Position numbers and translations under genes: made by a program. The notes below the pieces were generated by a model. It did not search any database, was not told where the DNA came from, and worked only from the letters and a program-made list of their open reading frames with translations. From Prochlorococcus sp. AG-347-I15 (GTDB taxonomy: Bacteria; Cyanobacteriota; Cyanobacteriia; PCC-6307; Cyanobiaceae), in the NCBI GenBank assembly GCA_003281585.1, contig QCBN01000001.1, forward strand, positions 104,247 through 168,246: a stretch of 64,000 nucleotides of DNA. Direction: 5' to 3'. Positions 1 through 9,421 of the stretch are shown here, piece after piece. Each line of letters starts with the position of its first letter. Position 1 is the first letter of the stretch.

Positions 1-681
1 GTTATTGAAAAAAACTCAATTGTCATCTCATGCAATCAAAGTAGTCAAGTTGAACATTTAATAACAAAAAAAGTTAAAGAGGTTGGAGCAGAAATTATTT
101 GGAAAGATTCAATTTCAAACAGCTATGAACTTGGATTAAAAGGAATTTTTCAAAAGCAAAATGCTTCAGTGGCTGTTGGAGCAATTGAAGCGCTGAATAA
201 TTTGGGATTTAATATAAAAGAAAAACACATATCTGAAGGTCTTAAAAAGACAATTTGGAACGGAAGGCTAGAAATAATAAATTATTTCAACAAAGAAATT
301 CTTGTAGATTGTGCGCACAATTATCCTGCTGCAAAAGCACTCTCTAATGAGCGAAGCAATTGGGAGAATGAAGATAAAGGAATTTATTGGATTTTAGGTG
401 TCCAAAGACAAAAAGATATTTACGCAATATTAAAAACACTTCTAAAGAAAAATGATCACTTATTACTTGTGCCAGTTCCAAACCAACCTAGTTGGCAATT
501 AAATGATCTCTCTCAGATTAAAGAAATTGACTTTAAAAAAACACTTGAATTTAAAACATTTGAACTTGCCATTGAGTATTTATTTTCCCTAGAAAAATGG
601 CCACCTAATCATCCTGTTCTAACCGGCTCTATTTTTTTAGTTGCTGAATTTATTAAATTTGCGAATAAACAGAAATATTAA
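1..681 (+). CDS. folC: Folylpolyglutamate/dihydrofolate synthase, C-terminal part (5' cut by window)
   Basis: The reading frame is open from base 1, so the gene begins upstream of the window; an internal GTG at 169 is not the start. The family is a cytoplasmic Mur-ligase-type enzyme that adds glutamate to dihydropteroate or folates using ATP. Visible here is the end of the central ATPase domain, with the QNASVAVGAIEAL stretch typical of FolC. The C-terminal domain follows, with ILVDCAHNYPAAKAL, a variant of the FolC DGAHNPxA motif. It ends at TAA 679-681 and overlaps the convergent FAD oxidase gene by 4 bases. Assignment rests on these motifs; the P-loop is outside the window. Confidence 0.88.
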   Translation, partial: VIEKNSIVISCNQSSQVEHLITKKVKEVGAEIIWKDSISNSYELGLKGIFQKQNASVAVGAIEALNNLGFNIKEKHISEGLKKTIWNGRLEIINYFNKEILVDCAHNYPAAKALSNERSNWENEDKGIYWILGVQRQKDIYAILKTLLKKNDHLLLVPVPNQPSWQLNDLSQIKEIDFKKTLEFKTFELAIEYLFSLEKWPPNHPVLTGSIFLVAEFIKFANKQKY

Positions 682-2030
682 ATTTTAAATTGTTCTTTTA
701 CTTCCCAACCTTCTAATTTTCCTGGATTTAATAGCCCTTTAGGATCAAATCTCAATTTCGCTTTTACTTGATCTGCATCCACCACTCCGAGACCTCCGCC
801 TTCAACTGTTAAAACATGAGGATTAAAAATAAACGCCCCAAGTTTCTTACAATCTTCCATTATTTCATTTAATTCTTCTGCCCCATTCCACTTTAATAAA
901 GGCAAAGCAGCTAATCTCGGTGATCCTTGTTGAGAAACTGCCTCTATATGCCAAAGAACTTTTTTACCCCATTTTTTTCTCAAAAAATTAATTAATTCTA
1001 GTTCATTATTTAGTGGCAAAAGCATCTGTAAATACGTCCAATTTTTATCCCTAGACCTCATATGAAGAGTTGTATGATTCCATACGACTTCAGAAATTCC
1101 ATTCACGAGCTTTTCTTCTTCCCCAAGTACGGTAGATTCAACCTTAAATTTTTTACAAATTAGCTCGATGGTTTTTATTCCTCCAAGAGTAGATTGTATT
1201 AATATCTTGTGACTTCTAGATTTACCTTTAAACCATTTTGGCATTTGATCTACAATTTCTTCTTCAAGAATTGCTCCTAATTTCAGATTAATTGCTGCGC
1301 TAGTAAGAGTTTTTAATAATTCTATTGTTTTTTCAAATTCAATACAATCGATAACTATTGAGTACCACTTACGTTTAATATCAGTAGCAAGTAATAAAGA
1401 AGTAATTATTCCATTAGTCCCATAAGCATGATTTAGAGGTTCGGATTCTTCAGCATCAAATTTTAATAATGCAGGTTTTTCATTCATCGTTACTGCCTCT
1501 AAACCTAAAAGATTTCCTGGATCTCTTAAAAATCCCCACCTAATGGAACCAATACCTCCTGATCCACCTGCAATAAAACCTCCAATTGTTGCTGTTTTCC
1601 AAGTACTAGGAAGCAACCTCAATTCCCTACCATATTTCTCTAATTGTTTATTCAAATCTCCCATAACACAGCCAGACTGAACTTTTACAAAGCCTGTATC
1701 TGGATCAAATTCTTCTAACTTATTAAATTGACTCATCTGCATTACAACTCCTTTAAATAATGGTACAGCTTGTCCATAATTACCTGTACCTGAACCCCTT
1801 AAAGTAAGTGGGATAGATAATTCCCAACAAATTTCTGCTACTTCTTTTACCGCTTTGTGATCACTAGGTCTTACCACCAAATCTGCAATACATTCGTCTA
1901 ATTTTTCAGTAAGGATTGGAGAGTAGTTATAAAAATCTTTTGAAAGTCTTTTTACATCGGATTTATTTTCAATGATCTCTAAGTTTTTGACTTCTCTAAG
2001 TTTGTCTGTAAATTTAAGTTTTGATATCAT
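678..2030 (-). CDS. FAD-binding oxidase, glycolate oxidase GlcD-like
   Basis: This 450-residue protein has the FAD-binding type 4 (PCMH) fold. The N-terminal half has VVRPSDHKAV and the LRGSGTGNYGQ nucleotide-binding loop, then TIGGFIAGGSGGIGS. The C-terminal FAD-linked oxidase half ends in LRFDPKGLLNPGKLEGW, the hallmark C-terminus of GlcD-type 2-hydroxyacid dehydrogenases. A role in oxidising glycolate or lactate would fit a photorespiring cyanobacterium, but the substrate cannot be read from sequence and no glcE or glcF lies beside it. It faces folC tail to tail and is read in the same direction as the amidohydrolase upstream (38-base gap), so the two could be co-transcribed. Confidence 0.85.
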   Translation of the reverse strand: MISKLKFTDKLREVKNLEIIENKSDVKRLSKDFYNYSPILTEKLDECIADLVVRPSDHKAVKEVAEICWELSIPLTLRGSGTGNYGQAVPLFKGVVMQMSQFNKLEEFDPDTGFVKVQSGCVMGDLNKQLEKYGRELRLLPSTWKTATIGGFIAGGSGGIGSIRWGFLRDPGNLLGLEAVTMNEKPALLKFDAEESEPLNHAYGTNGIITSLLLATDIKRKWYSIVIDCIEFEKTIELLKTLTSAAINLKLGAILEEEIVDQMPKWFKGKSRSHKILIQSTLGGIKTIELICKKFKVESTVLGEEEKLVNGISEVVWNHTTLHMRSRDKNWTYLQMLLPLNNELELINFLRKKWGKKVLWHIEAVSQQGSPRLAALPLLKWNGAEELNEIMEDCKKLGAFIFNPHVLTVEGGGLGVVDADQVKAKLRFDPKGLLNPGKLEGWEVKEQFKI

Positions 2031-2068
2031 TAATAAAAATTTTTATGCTTTGTATATAAATTAGCCAA

Positions 2069-3304
2069 TTAGCAATATAAATCGCCGTTTATAAATACTT
2101 TTCTCTTTAAATTGCTCGAAAAAACATCTGCCCATCTTTGTGCATCTAAAATCACAAAATCAGCAGGACAACCTTTTTTGATTAAACCATCCCATTTTAA
2201 ATTTAATAATCTACTTGGAGCTAAAAAAATAGAAGATAGAGTCATTCTTTCCCAGGGATTTAGTTGAAGCATAGGCATCGAGCAAGACAACATATAAAAA
2301 GGGTCAAAATTACCAAATGGGTACCAAGGGTCTTGAACATTATCACTACCAAGAGATACATCCACATGTGTCTTTTGTAGTTGCTTTATTGGCGCAACTG
2401 GTCTTTTTAATGAAGTAGTTTTATTACTTCGATTGAGCAGCCAAAAATTTGTTAAGGGTAAGGCAATAACCTTAATATTTTTCTCAGCCATTTTTTCTCC
2501 TAAATTTAAAATCTCTCTATTACTTAGAGAAATAAGACTACTCAAATGACTACAAGTGATCGGAATACTATTAATTTTTAAATTTTCGATCGTTTCTAAT
2601 AAAACTTTTATTCCCGCTCCAGGTTCAATAATTGATTCATCTATATGCAAATCAATTTCTAATTTATATTTGTTCGCAAGAAGAAGCATCTTTGCTAGAA
2701 ATTTGCTTGTATTTTTTTTGTTAAAAGGGGGTACAATAACACCTCCTAAAATGCCTCCATTAGAGGAAAATATTTTTGCCAAATCTTCTCCATCATTTGT
2801 ATCCCAGAATTCCAATGGAGCTAGAGCAACGTATTGTAAAGTCAACTCAGATGAAAATTTTTTTTGTAATTTAAAAAGTTCAATCCAAATATCAATAGAT
2901 TGACTTTTGTATGTATCAATATGACTTCTAATTGCTCGGTATCCATTTTCTATGGAAAGTTTTAATGATTTCTCAACTCTTTCAAGAACCTTTTCTGTAG
3001 TTCTAGTTTTATGTTCTTCAAGATTGACTGATAATGCTCCTCCATAGTTTGATTCCAGATTAGGAAAGTCTGCCCATGTAAAAGATTTATCAAAATGCGA
3101 ATGCGTTTCAACAAATCTTGGGAACAAAATATTTTTTGGTTTTGTAATTTTATTTTTTAAAGGCTTTAACTCAGAAACAAATCCATCCTCCCAACTGATG
3201 GAAACTGAACATAAATCCTCTACATCGATAATGAGGTTATCTATATCTTCTATTAAACAAAGGCTTCTGGGAATAAGAACCTCAGCTTTGCCGGAATTAC
3301 TCAA
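2069..3304 (-). CDS. Amidohydrolase, cytosine deaminase (CodA)-like
   Basis: A 411-residue metal-dependent hydrolase of the amidohydrolase superfamily. The expected metal ligands are in order: ETHSHFDKSF (HxH strand 1), LHIDES near the middle, TCSHLSSL, and GSDNVQDPWYPFG with the catalytic Asp. The HFDK and GSDNxxDPWYPxG signatures are those of the CodA/N-isopropylammelide branch, so deamination of cytosine or a related N-heterocycle is the best guess. The C-terminus with GCPADFVILD closes the composite beta-sandwich. Upstream is the 3305-3432 spacer before tRNA-His. The exact substrate is uncertain. Confidence 0.8.
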   Translation of the reverse strand: MSNSGKAEVLIPRSLCLIEDIDNLIIDVEDLCSVSISWEDGFVSELKPLKNKITKPKNILFPRFVETHSHFDKSFTWADFPNLESNYGGALSVNLEEHKTRTTEKVLERVEKSLKLSIENGYRAIRSHIDTYKSQSIDIWIELFKLQKKFSSELTLQYVALAPLEFWDTNDGEDLAKIFSSNGGILGGVIVPPFNKKNTSKFLAKMLLLANKYKLEIDLHIDESIIEPGAGIKVLLETIENLKINSIPITCSHLSSLISLSNREILNLGEKMAEKNIKVIALPLTNFWLLNRSNKTTSLKRPVAPIKQLQKTHVDVSLGSDNVQDPWYPFGNFDPFYMLSCSMPMLQLNPWERMTLSSIFLAPSRLLNLKWDGLIKKGCPADFVILDAQRWADVFSSNLKRKVFINGDLYC

Positions 3305-3432
3305 ATTTTTAAATTTTCTTTTATTTTAAATCATAAGAAAACTTTACTGAATTAGTAAATAATTCAAATTTCGCTAAAAGATAAAAATAACTATGAAAAA
3401 TTACCCTTAAGTTGTTAAATTTATAAATGTGA

Positions 3433-3506
3433 GGCGGGCGTCGCCAAGTGGTTAAGGCAGCGGCTTGTGGCGCCGCTATTCGGGGGTTCGAATCCCCTCG
3501 CTCGCC
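3433..3506 (+). tRNA. tRNA-His (GTG)
   Basis: A cloverleaf can be drawn: the acceptor stem GCGGGCG pairs with CGCTCGC, and an extra G at 3433 pairs with C 3506. This is the G(-1):C73 pair specific to histidine tRNAs. The anticodon stem GCGGC/GCCGC encloses loop TTGTGGC with anticodon GTG at 3467-3469. The T arm contains GGTTCGAATCC. The 3' CCA is not encoded. Confidence 0.97.
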
Positions 3507-3578
3507 CTCAAAAAAATTGCAGCAAAATTATTTAACTTGTAATTTTGAATTAAAGAATCATAAAAAATTCCTAGCAAA

Positions 3579-4973
3579 GTGCTAACAAAAACAAAACCAG
3601 ACGAAAAAAAATTTCAAAAGAATTCAACTACTAGCAGTTATTGGATAACAACATTCGGATGCCAAATGAACAAGGCTGATTCTGAGAGAATGGCTGGGAC
3701 ATTAGAAAAAATGGGATACACCAGAGCAGATAATGAATTAAATGCCGATTTGGTCTTGTACAATACATGCACTATTAGAGATAATGCAGAGAAAAAAGTT
3801 TATAGCTTTCTAGGAAGACAAGCAAAAAGAAAGCACAAAACACCTAGCTTAAAACTTGTTGTTGCAGGTTGCCTTGCTCAGCAAGAGGGAGAGTCCTTAC
3901 TAAGAAGAGTCCCAGAACTTGATCTGGTTATGGGGCCTCAACATGTAAATAATCTTGAGAATCTTCTGGGGAAAGTTGATTTAGGAAATCAAGTTGCGGC
4001 CACAGAAGAAACTTTCATTTCTGAAGATATAACAAGTGCTAGAAGAGAAAGCTCTATTTGTGGCTGGGTTAATATTATTTATGGATGTAATGAAAGATGT
4101 TCATATTGCGTAGTCCCCTCTGTCAGAGGGAAAGAGCAATCAAGATATCCAAATGCGATAAAAAGTGAGATCCAAAAATTGGCTGATGATAATTTTAAAG
4201 AAATTACTCTTTTGGGTCAGAACATTGATGCTTATGGTAGAGACCTTCCAGGAACGACAAAAGAGGGGAGAAAAGAAAATACTCTAACTGATCTTTTGTA
4301 TTATATTCATGATGTTAAGGGAATTCGCAGAATAAGATTTGCTACTAGTCATCCAAGATATTTTTCAAAAAGGTTGATTCAAGCTTGTTATGAACTTGAT
4401 AAAGTCTGTGAACATTTCCATATTCCTTTCCAAAGTGGAAATGACGAAATCTTAAAGCAGATGTCAAGAGGATACACTATCAAAAAGTATAAAAATATCA
4501 TTGAAAAAATAAGATCATTAATGCCAGATGCATCAATTACAGCTGACGCTATAGTTGCTTTCCCAGGAGAAACCGAAAAACAATATCAAGATACATTGAA
4601 ACTTATATCAGATATTGGCTTTGATCAGGTTAATACAGCAGCATACTCTCCAAGACCAAATACACCTGCAGCAGTTTGGTCGAATCAACTTTCGGAAGAA
4701 GTAAAAAAAGCTAGATTGCAGGAAATTAATGCTTTGGTAGAGAGAACTGCCAGAAGCAGAAATCAACGATACATTAATAATGTTGAAAGCGTTTTAATTG
4801 AGGGTTTAAATCCAAAAGACACATCGCAAATTATGGGTAGAACTAGAACAAATAGATTAACTTTCGTAGAAATTCCCAAAAACATTAACTTTAATTTTTC
4901 ATTGGGAGATGAGATAGATGTCAGAATAAACGAAGCAAGACCTTTTTCTTTAACAGGAAAACTTTATTTATAA
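3579..4973 (+). CDS. miaB: tRNA (N6-isopentenyl adenosine-37) methylthiotransferase MiaB
   Basis: A 464-residue radical-SAM enzyme that converts i6A37 to ms2i6A37 in tRNAs. The N-terminal methylthiotransferase domain carries the auxiliary [4Fe-4S] cysteines C28 (TFGCQMN), C64 ([10 protein letters not shown]) and C98 (AGCLAQ). The radical SAM cluster CxxxCxxC is at C170, C174 and C177 ([10 protein letters not shown]). A C-terminal TRAM domain follows (about 400-464). The start is GTG at 3579. The NTCxxR context and length match MiaB rather than RimO or MtaB. ddl follows 13 bases downstream, so co-transcription is likely. Confidence 0.95.
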   Translation: MLTKTKPDEKKFQKNSTTSSYWITTFGCQMNKADSERMAGTLEKMGYTRADNELNADLVLYNTCTIRDNAEKKVYSFLGRQAKRKHKTPSLKLVVAGCLAQQEGESLLRRVPELDLVMGPQHVNNLENLLGKVDLGNQVAATEETFISEDITSARRESSICGWVNIIYGCNERCSYCVVPSVRGKEQSRYPNAIKSEIQKLADDNFKEITLLGQNIDAYGRDLPGTTKEGRKENTLTDLLYYIHDVKGIRRIRFATSHPRYFSKRLIQACYELDKVCEHFHIPFQSGNDEILKQMSRGYTIKKYKNIIEKIRSLMPDASITADAIVAFPGETEKQYQDTLKLISDIGFDQVNTAAYSPRPNTPAAVWSNQLSEEVKKARLQEINALVERTARSRNQRYINNVESVLIEGLNPKDTSQIMGRTRTNRLTFVEIPKNINFNFSLGDEIDVRINEARPFSLTGKLYL

Positions 4974-4986
4974 TTTTTTTTTCTAA

Positions 4987-6054
4987 ATGATAGGGGGTAA
5001 GAAAAAATGTATTGGGTTAATATTTGGCGGTAATTCCAATGAACATGAAGTATCGATATCCTCCGCGAAAACAGTTTTTCAAGCTTTTAATTCAGAAATA
5101 AATCAAGAACGCTTTACAGTTCATGCCTTTTACATAAACAAATATGGTAATTGGCTTGATAGTGATAGTTCAGAAAAAATCCTAATTAGTGAAATTGAAA
5201 ACAATAAAACAAAAAATCAAGAAATTTTTAATCAAGAAAAAATTAACTTCCTTGAGGGAATTGAATTTCAAAATGTTGATGTTTGGTTTCCTCTCTTACA
5301 TGGATTTAATGGAGAAGACGGATCAATTCATGGTTTACTGCGATTTACAAAGAAACCTTTAGTCGGATGTGGAATTGTAGGTTCTGCGCTAGGAATGGAC
5401 AAAATATTGATGAAAACAATTTTTTCAAATCTTGAGATTCCACAAGTTAATTATCTTGCTTTTCAAAATGAAGATCTCAACAATAAACAAGTTCAAAAAA
5501 AATTAATTAATGAAATTCTAAAAAAATTAAATTTTCCTGTTTTTGTTAAACCCTCCAACTCTGGATCATCGCTTGGCATCTCAAAAGTCAACAAAAAATC
5601 AGAAATATTACAAGCATTGGAAAAGGCTAGAGAAATAGACCCTAGAATCTTAGTAGAGGAAGGTTTAGAGGTAAGGGAGATTGAATGCGGAATAATTGGA
5701 AATTCACAACTCTCAACCTCTGAGATAGGCGAAGTAAAGTACAAGAGTGATTGGTATGATTTCAATTCAAAATATTACTCAAATAACGAAATAACTATCC
5801 CAGCTGAAATAGATACCAAAACCACAAAAGAAGTTAAAGAAATTGCTATTCAAAGTTGTAGAGCACTAAATATTTTCGGTTTTGCAAGAGTAGATTTCTT
5901 TTTGGAAAAATCTTCAAATAAGATTTTATTAAATGAAATAAATACAATTCCTGGTTTTACAAAAAACAGTATGTTTCCAATGCTTTGGAAAGCTTCAGGG
6001 TTAAATATTGAACAACTTGTGGCTAAACTGGTAGATATATCTTTAGATTTATAA
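4987..6054 (+). CDS. ddl: D-alanine--D-alanine ligase
   Basis: A 355-residue ATP-grasp ligase that makes the D-Ala-D-Ala dipeptide for peptidoglycan in the cytoplasm. The N-terminus has GLIFGGNSNEHEVSISSA, the standard Ddl opening with the His-Glu pair that contacts substrate. FPLLHGFNGEDGSI follows. The ATP-grasp core has PVFVKPSNSGSSLGIS, and the C-terminus has NEINTIPGFT with the Mg-binding Glu/Asn. It follows miaB by 13 bases and precedes a small conserved protein and ftsQ. This gives a short cell-wall and division run (ddl, unknown, ftsQ, ftsZ), an order seen in reduced dcw clusters. Confidence 0.96.
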   Translation: MIGGKKKCIGLIFGGNSNEHEVSISSAKTVFQAFNSEINQERFTVHAFYINKYGNWLDSDSSEKILISEIENNKTKNQEIFNQEKINFLEGIEFQNVDVWFPLLHGFNGEDGSIHGLLRFTKKPLVGCGIVGSALGMDKILMKTIFSNLEIPQVNYLAFQNEDLNNKQVQKKLINEILKKLNFPVFVKPSNSGSSLGISKVNKKSEILQALEKAREIDPRILVEEGLEVREIECGIIGNSQLSTSEIGEVKYKSDWYDFNSKYYSNNEITIPAEIDTKTTKEVKEIAIQSCRALNIFGFARVDFFLEKSSNKILLNEINTIPGFTKNSMFPMLWKASGLNIEQLVAKLVDISLDL

Positions 6055-6064
6055 TTTAAATCAG

Positions 6065-6475
6065 ATGTTGCATGGTCTTCTTTGGTTACCATTACTATTA
6101 ATCTTCGTTTTGTTAACTGCATTAGGATGGTTAGAAAGAAGACGGCAAAATCTTTTTAAGAGCTGGGCCAATGGTTCTGAACTTTGTAAGTTAGATAGCT
6201 CAGGCGCAGCGTCCTTAAAAGATGGAGAATTAAAGTGGAGCGCATTTGAAGCTGGTTCATTTGAAGAAAAAGATAGTTTTACAATAAAGAAACTAGAATT
6301 AGTTGAATTAATGGCTTTGACTTCAGGAGAAGCTCCTCTTACAAGTGAATCACAAGGAAAGTGCAGATTGAGGTTAGTTGGTGATGGGAAAGAGATGGAT
6401 GTGCCATTTTCAGATGCAGACCAGGCTAGAGAATGGATGGAACAATTGATGGAAAAAGCTAGATGTGATTTGTGA
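6065..6475 (+). CDS. Conserved small membrane-anchored protein, function unknown
   Basis: A 136-residue protein not recognised beyond being of a cyanobacterial type. A hydrophobic N-terminal segment (residues 5-20, LLWLPLLLIFVLLTAL) is followed by ERRRQ, which should leave the bulk in the cytoplasm. The soluble part is acidic and contains an SxxxxxWMxxLM-like helical end. It sits between ddl and ftsQ, overlaps the ftsQ start by 11 bases, and is therefore probably translated with it. A role around the division site is only inferred from position. Confidence 0.8.
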   Translation: MLHGLLWLPLLLIFVLLTALGWLERRRQNLFKSWANGSELCKLDSSGAASLKDGELKWSAFEAGSFEEKDSFTIKKLELVELMALTSGEAPLTSESQGKCRLRLVGDGKEMDVPFSDADQAREWMEQLMEKARCDL

Positions 6476-7196
6476 AAAAAACAAAAAAGTTAACATAAGA
6501 AGCTTTTTATTTCTTACTTTATTTTTATTTTCCTTAAGCTTGGTAAGCCTAAAAACCCTAAAAAAGGTTGAAGTTCAGGACATAAAAATTTCTGGTAGTG
6601 AATTATTTTCTCAGGATGATGTGGTAAATAATTCATCTTTAAAATTACCAATCCGATTGATTTTTATTGAAACTTATTTTTTAGAAAAAGAGTTAAAGCA
6701 AAATTTATCATTGAAGAATGTTTCAGTAATCAAACAAATATTTCCTTTTGGTTTAAAAGTTCAGGTTAATACAAGAACTCCAATAGCCTACGGTGAGAGA
6801 ATACAAAATGACGAAAAAATATCCGGATTTATTGATAAAGATGGAATTTTTATAAATAAAGTTAAAGCAGACGAAAAAAGTTTGAGCAAACTTGTCATAC
6901 AAGTTATTGGTTGGAGAGAAGAATTTAAAAAAATATTATCTGAAATTTTTAATGCTCTAGAGAATTATGAATTTGAATTAGTAAAAATAACTTTCTCACC
7001 AAATGGATTTCTAACTGTTGAGGAAAAAGATTTAAAAACAATATTCCTTGGATTTAATCCAAATTTAATCAACTATCAATTACAAATGATCAATAACCTA
7101 AAAAAAGAATTTAAGAAAAATAAATTTCTTGAAAAAATAGATAATATTGATCTTACTGATCCAAATAAACCAAAAATAAAAGTGTTCAAACCCTAA
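6465..7196 (+). CDS. ftsQ: Cell division protein FtsQ
   Basis: A 243-residue bitopic protein: a short cytoplasmic tail, one membrane helix (about residues 13-29, FLFLTLFLFSLSLVSL), then a POTRA domain. The POTRA domain starts at VEVQDIKISGSELFSQDDV, the usual FtsQ pattern in which a new strand and helix follow the membrane segment. FtsQ recruits late division proteins in the periplasm. The start is GTG 6465, inside the preceding gene. An alternative GTG at 6472 is out of frame. ftsZ follows after 179 bases that appear to hold its own promoter region. Divergence is high, so the call rests on architecture plus position. Confidence 0.85.
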   Translation: MICEKNKKVNIRSFLFLTLFLFSLSLVSLKTLKKVEVQDIKISGSELFSQDDVVNNSSLKLPIRLIFIETYFLEKELKQNLSLKNVSVIKQIFPFGLKVQVNTRTPIAYGERIQNDEKISGFIDKDGIFINKVKADEKSLSKLVIQVIGWREEFKKILSEIFNALENYEFELVKITFSPNGFLTVEEKDLKTIFLGFNPNLINYQLQMINNLKKEFKKNKFLEKIDNIDLTDPNKPKIKVFKP

Positions 7197-7266
7197 TATT
7201 TGGGAATTAATTAAAAAATTTTTTTTCTTGTTATTGTAGTGTTGATAAGGATTTAGCATTTTTAGT

Positions 7267-7291
7267 AAAATATTTATTAAGTAAATATTTT
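7267..7291. repeat. Perfect 10-bp inverted repeat upstream of ftsZ
   Basis: AAAATATTTA (7267-7276) and its exact reverse complement TAAATATTTT (7282-7291) are separated by 5 bases. They lie 85 bases before the ftsZ start. It is all A/T, so chance is possible, but symmetry and position would suit a dimeric regulator or an mRNA hairpin. Confidence 0.4.
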
Positions 7292-7375
7292 AAAGATTTT
7301 CCTCAACAAATTCCTACATATGAGCTTAGTGAGTTCATAATGCATCCAATAGTAGTATTAGATCCCTAATTAGAG

Positions 7376-8491
7376 ATGAGCTTCGGTAACAATCCAAACT
7401 TTGATCAATCGAGAGAAATTCTTCCAAGTCAAAACGCTAAAATAGAAGTTATTGGCGTTGGTGGTGGTGGAAGTAACGCAGTTAATAGGATGATAAATAG
7501 TGATTTAGAAGGCGTATCATTTCGAGTACTCAATACAGATGCACAAGCACTACTACAATCTTCTGCAGAAAGCAGGGTTCAACTTGGTCAAAACCTTACT
7601 AGAGGGCTTGGAGCAGGAGGGAATCCAAGTATTGGCCAAAAAGCTGCAGAAGAATCTAAAGAAGAGCTTCAACAAGCTTTAGAGGGCTCTGATTTAGTTT
7701 TTATAGCAGCAGGAATGGGCGGTGGAACAGGTACGGGGGCCGCTCCTGTAGTAGCAGAAGTCGCCAAACAAAGTGGGGCCCTGACAGTAGGTATTGTGAC
7801 AAAACCATTTTCTTTTGAAGGGAAAAGAAGAATGCGTCAAGCAGAAGAAGGTATTGCAAGACTTGCTGAAAATGTGGATACTCTTATAGTAATTCCAAAT
7901 GACCGATTAAAAGACGTTATTGCTGGAGCCCCCCTTCAAGAGGCATTTAGGAATGCAGATGATGTTTTAAGAATGGGAGTAAAGGGCATAAGTGACATAA
8001 TTACTTGCCCAGGATTAGTAAATGTTGACTTCGCAGATATAAGATCAGTCATGACTGAAGCAGGAACTGCTCTTCTTGGTATAGGCATTGGTTCAGGAAG
8101 ATCACGAGCATTAGAAGCTGCACAAGCAGCCATGAATAGTCCTTTACTAGAAGCCGCTAGGATTGATGGAGCAAAAGGGTGCGTTATAAACATAACTGGT
8201 GGCAAAGACATGACCTTAGAAGACATGACCTCAGCATCTGAAATTATCTATGATGTTGTTGATCAAGAAGCTAATATTATTGTTGGTGCAGTAGTTGATG
8301 AAGCAATGGAAGGGGAAATACAAGTCACTGTAATTGCTACCGGATTTGAAACAAATCAACCATTAAACCAGCAAAGAATAAAAAACAGATTATCCAATCA
8401 ACCACTATATAATTTTTCCGAGAATAAAGAATCAGGAGCTAGTATCCCTGAGTTTTTGAAATTAAGGCAGAATAAAAAAGATATAGGTTAA
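7376..8491 (+). CDS. ftsZ: Cell division GTPase FtsZ
   Basis: A 371-residue tubulin-like GTPase that polymerises into the Z-ring. Seen: the nucleotide-binding GGGGSNAVN (29-37), the tubulin signature GGGTGTG (115-121), PNDRL, and the T7 catalytic loop NVDFADI (216-222). The C-terminal tail is short, ending near [15 protein letters not shown], where FtsZ proteins carry the FtsA/ZipA/SepF-binding peptide. Start ATG 7376. It is preceded by a 179-base spacer with an inverted repeat and followed by the SRP RNA on the opposite strand. Confidence 0.99.
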   Translation: MSFGNNPNFDQSREILPSQNAKIEVIGVGGGGSNAVNRMINSDLEGVSFRVLNTDAQALLQSSAESRVQLGQNLTRGLGAGGNPSIGQKAAEESKEELQQALEGSDLVFIAAGMGGGTGTGAAPVVAEVAKQSGALTVGIVTKPFSFEGKRRMRQAEEGIARLAENVDTLIVIPNDRLKDVIAGAPLQEAFRNADDVLRMGVKGISDIITCPGLVNVDFADIRSVMTEAGTALLGIGIGSGRSRALEAAQAAMNSPLLEAARIDGAKGCVINITGGKDMTLEDMTSASEIIYDVVDQEANIIVGAVVDEAMEGEIQVTVIATGFETNQPLNQQRIKNRLSNQPLYNFSENKESGASIPEFLKLRQNKKDIG

Positions 8492-8506
8492 AGGGTAAAA
8501 TAAAGT

Positions 8507-8600
8507 GACTCGGTTATCTCGCCTGCCTCAAGCATCCCTTGTGGCTGCTACCTTCCGGTCCTGACCAAGTTTAGGCGTTAAAACCGCGAAAGGCCGAGTC
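8507..8600 (-). ncRNA. ffs: Signal recognition particle RNA, small bacterial type (4.5S)
   Basis: On the minus strand the universally conserved SRP domain IV core is present: GGTCAGGACCGGAAGGTAGC followed by AGCCACAAGGG. It is flanked by a helix whose ends GACTCGG and CCGAGTC are complementary and mark the limits. The RNA scaffolds Ffh in co-translational membrane targeting. It lies alone between ftsZ and panB, transcribed against both, so its promoter should lie in 8601-8647. Confidence 0.96.
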
Positions 8601-8647
8601 AGGATTATATTAGCAATTCTCGATTAAAAAAGATACATAAATTTATT

Positions 8648-9421
8648 ATGTTACCTTCAGACCTAGTTAATTATAAAAAAAAATCTCGCAAAATCATTGC
8701 ATTAACTGCATGGGACTCCATATCAGGATCTATTGCAGAACAAGCAAATGTTGATCTCGTACTAGTAGGGGATTCATTAGCAATGGTCTGCTTAGGATAC
8801 AAATCGACATTGCCATTAACTTTAGAAAACATCATTTATCATACTAATGCTGTTTCAAGAGGATTTAAGAAGAAAATTGAGGAACAACCTTTAGTCGTTT
8901 CAGATATGCCTTTTCTGACTTACCAATGTGGAGAGGATAAAGCTGTTGAGTACGCAGGGAAAATCATTCAGAGCACTTATGCAAAAGCTGTAAAAGTAGA
9001 AGGAGCTGAACCAGAAATACAAAAAGTTATTTCTAGATTAATAAGAATGGGAATCCCTGTTATGGGGCATATAGGTCTTACGCCACAAAGTTATCTAAAT
9101 ATTGGATTTAAAAAACAAGGAGAAAGCTTAGCAAGTCAAGAAAAAATCAAGAAAGAGGCTGCGATTCTTGAAGAATTAGGGTGTTTTTCAATAGTTCTGG
9201 AACATATTCCTGATTTGCTTGCTAAAGAAATACAAAATTCTTTAACAGTTCCCATCATAGGTATCGGTGCAGGTAATTATTGCGATGGGCAAGTAAGAGT
9301 TACTGCAGATTTGTTAGGCCTCAATGATTATCAACCACCATTTTGCCAACCGCTTATCCAAGGAAAGAAATTATTTAAAGATAAATTAAGAGAATGGGTA
9401 GACTCTGAAAGACTTAATTAA
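8648..9421 (+). CDS. panB: 3-methyl-2-oxobutanoate hydroxymethyltransferase
   Basis: A 257-residue TIM-barrel enzyme that transfers a hydroxymethyl group from methylene-THF to 2-oxoisovalerate, the first committed step to pantothenate and CoA. Motifs in order: ALTAWDSISG, VDLVLVGDSLAMVCLGY (Mg-binding Asp), VVSDMPFLTYQ, VKVEGAEP, IPVMGHIGLTPQS and VPIIGIGAGNYCDGQV. The length is normal. Its 3' end overlaps the convergent hemW by 8 bases. Confidence 0.97.
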   Translation: MLPSDLVNYKKKSRKIIALTAWDSISGSIAEQANVDLVLVGDSLAMVCLGYKSTLPLTLENIIYHTNAVSRGFKKKIEEQPLVVSDMPFLTYQCGEDKAVEYAGKIIQSTYAKAVKVEGAEPEIQKVISRLIRMGIPVMGHIGLTPQSYLNIGFKKQGESLASQEKIKKEAAILEELGCFSIVLEHIPDLLAKEIQNSLTVPIIGIGAGNYCDGQVRVTADLLGLNDYQPPFCQPLIQGKKLFKDKLREWVDSERLN

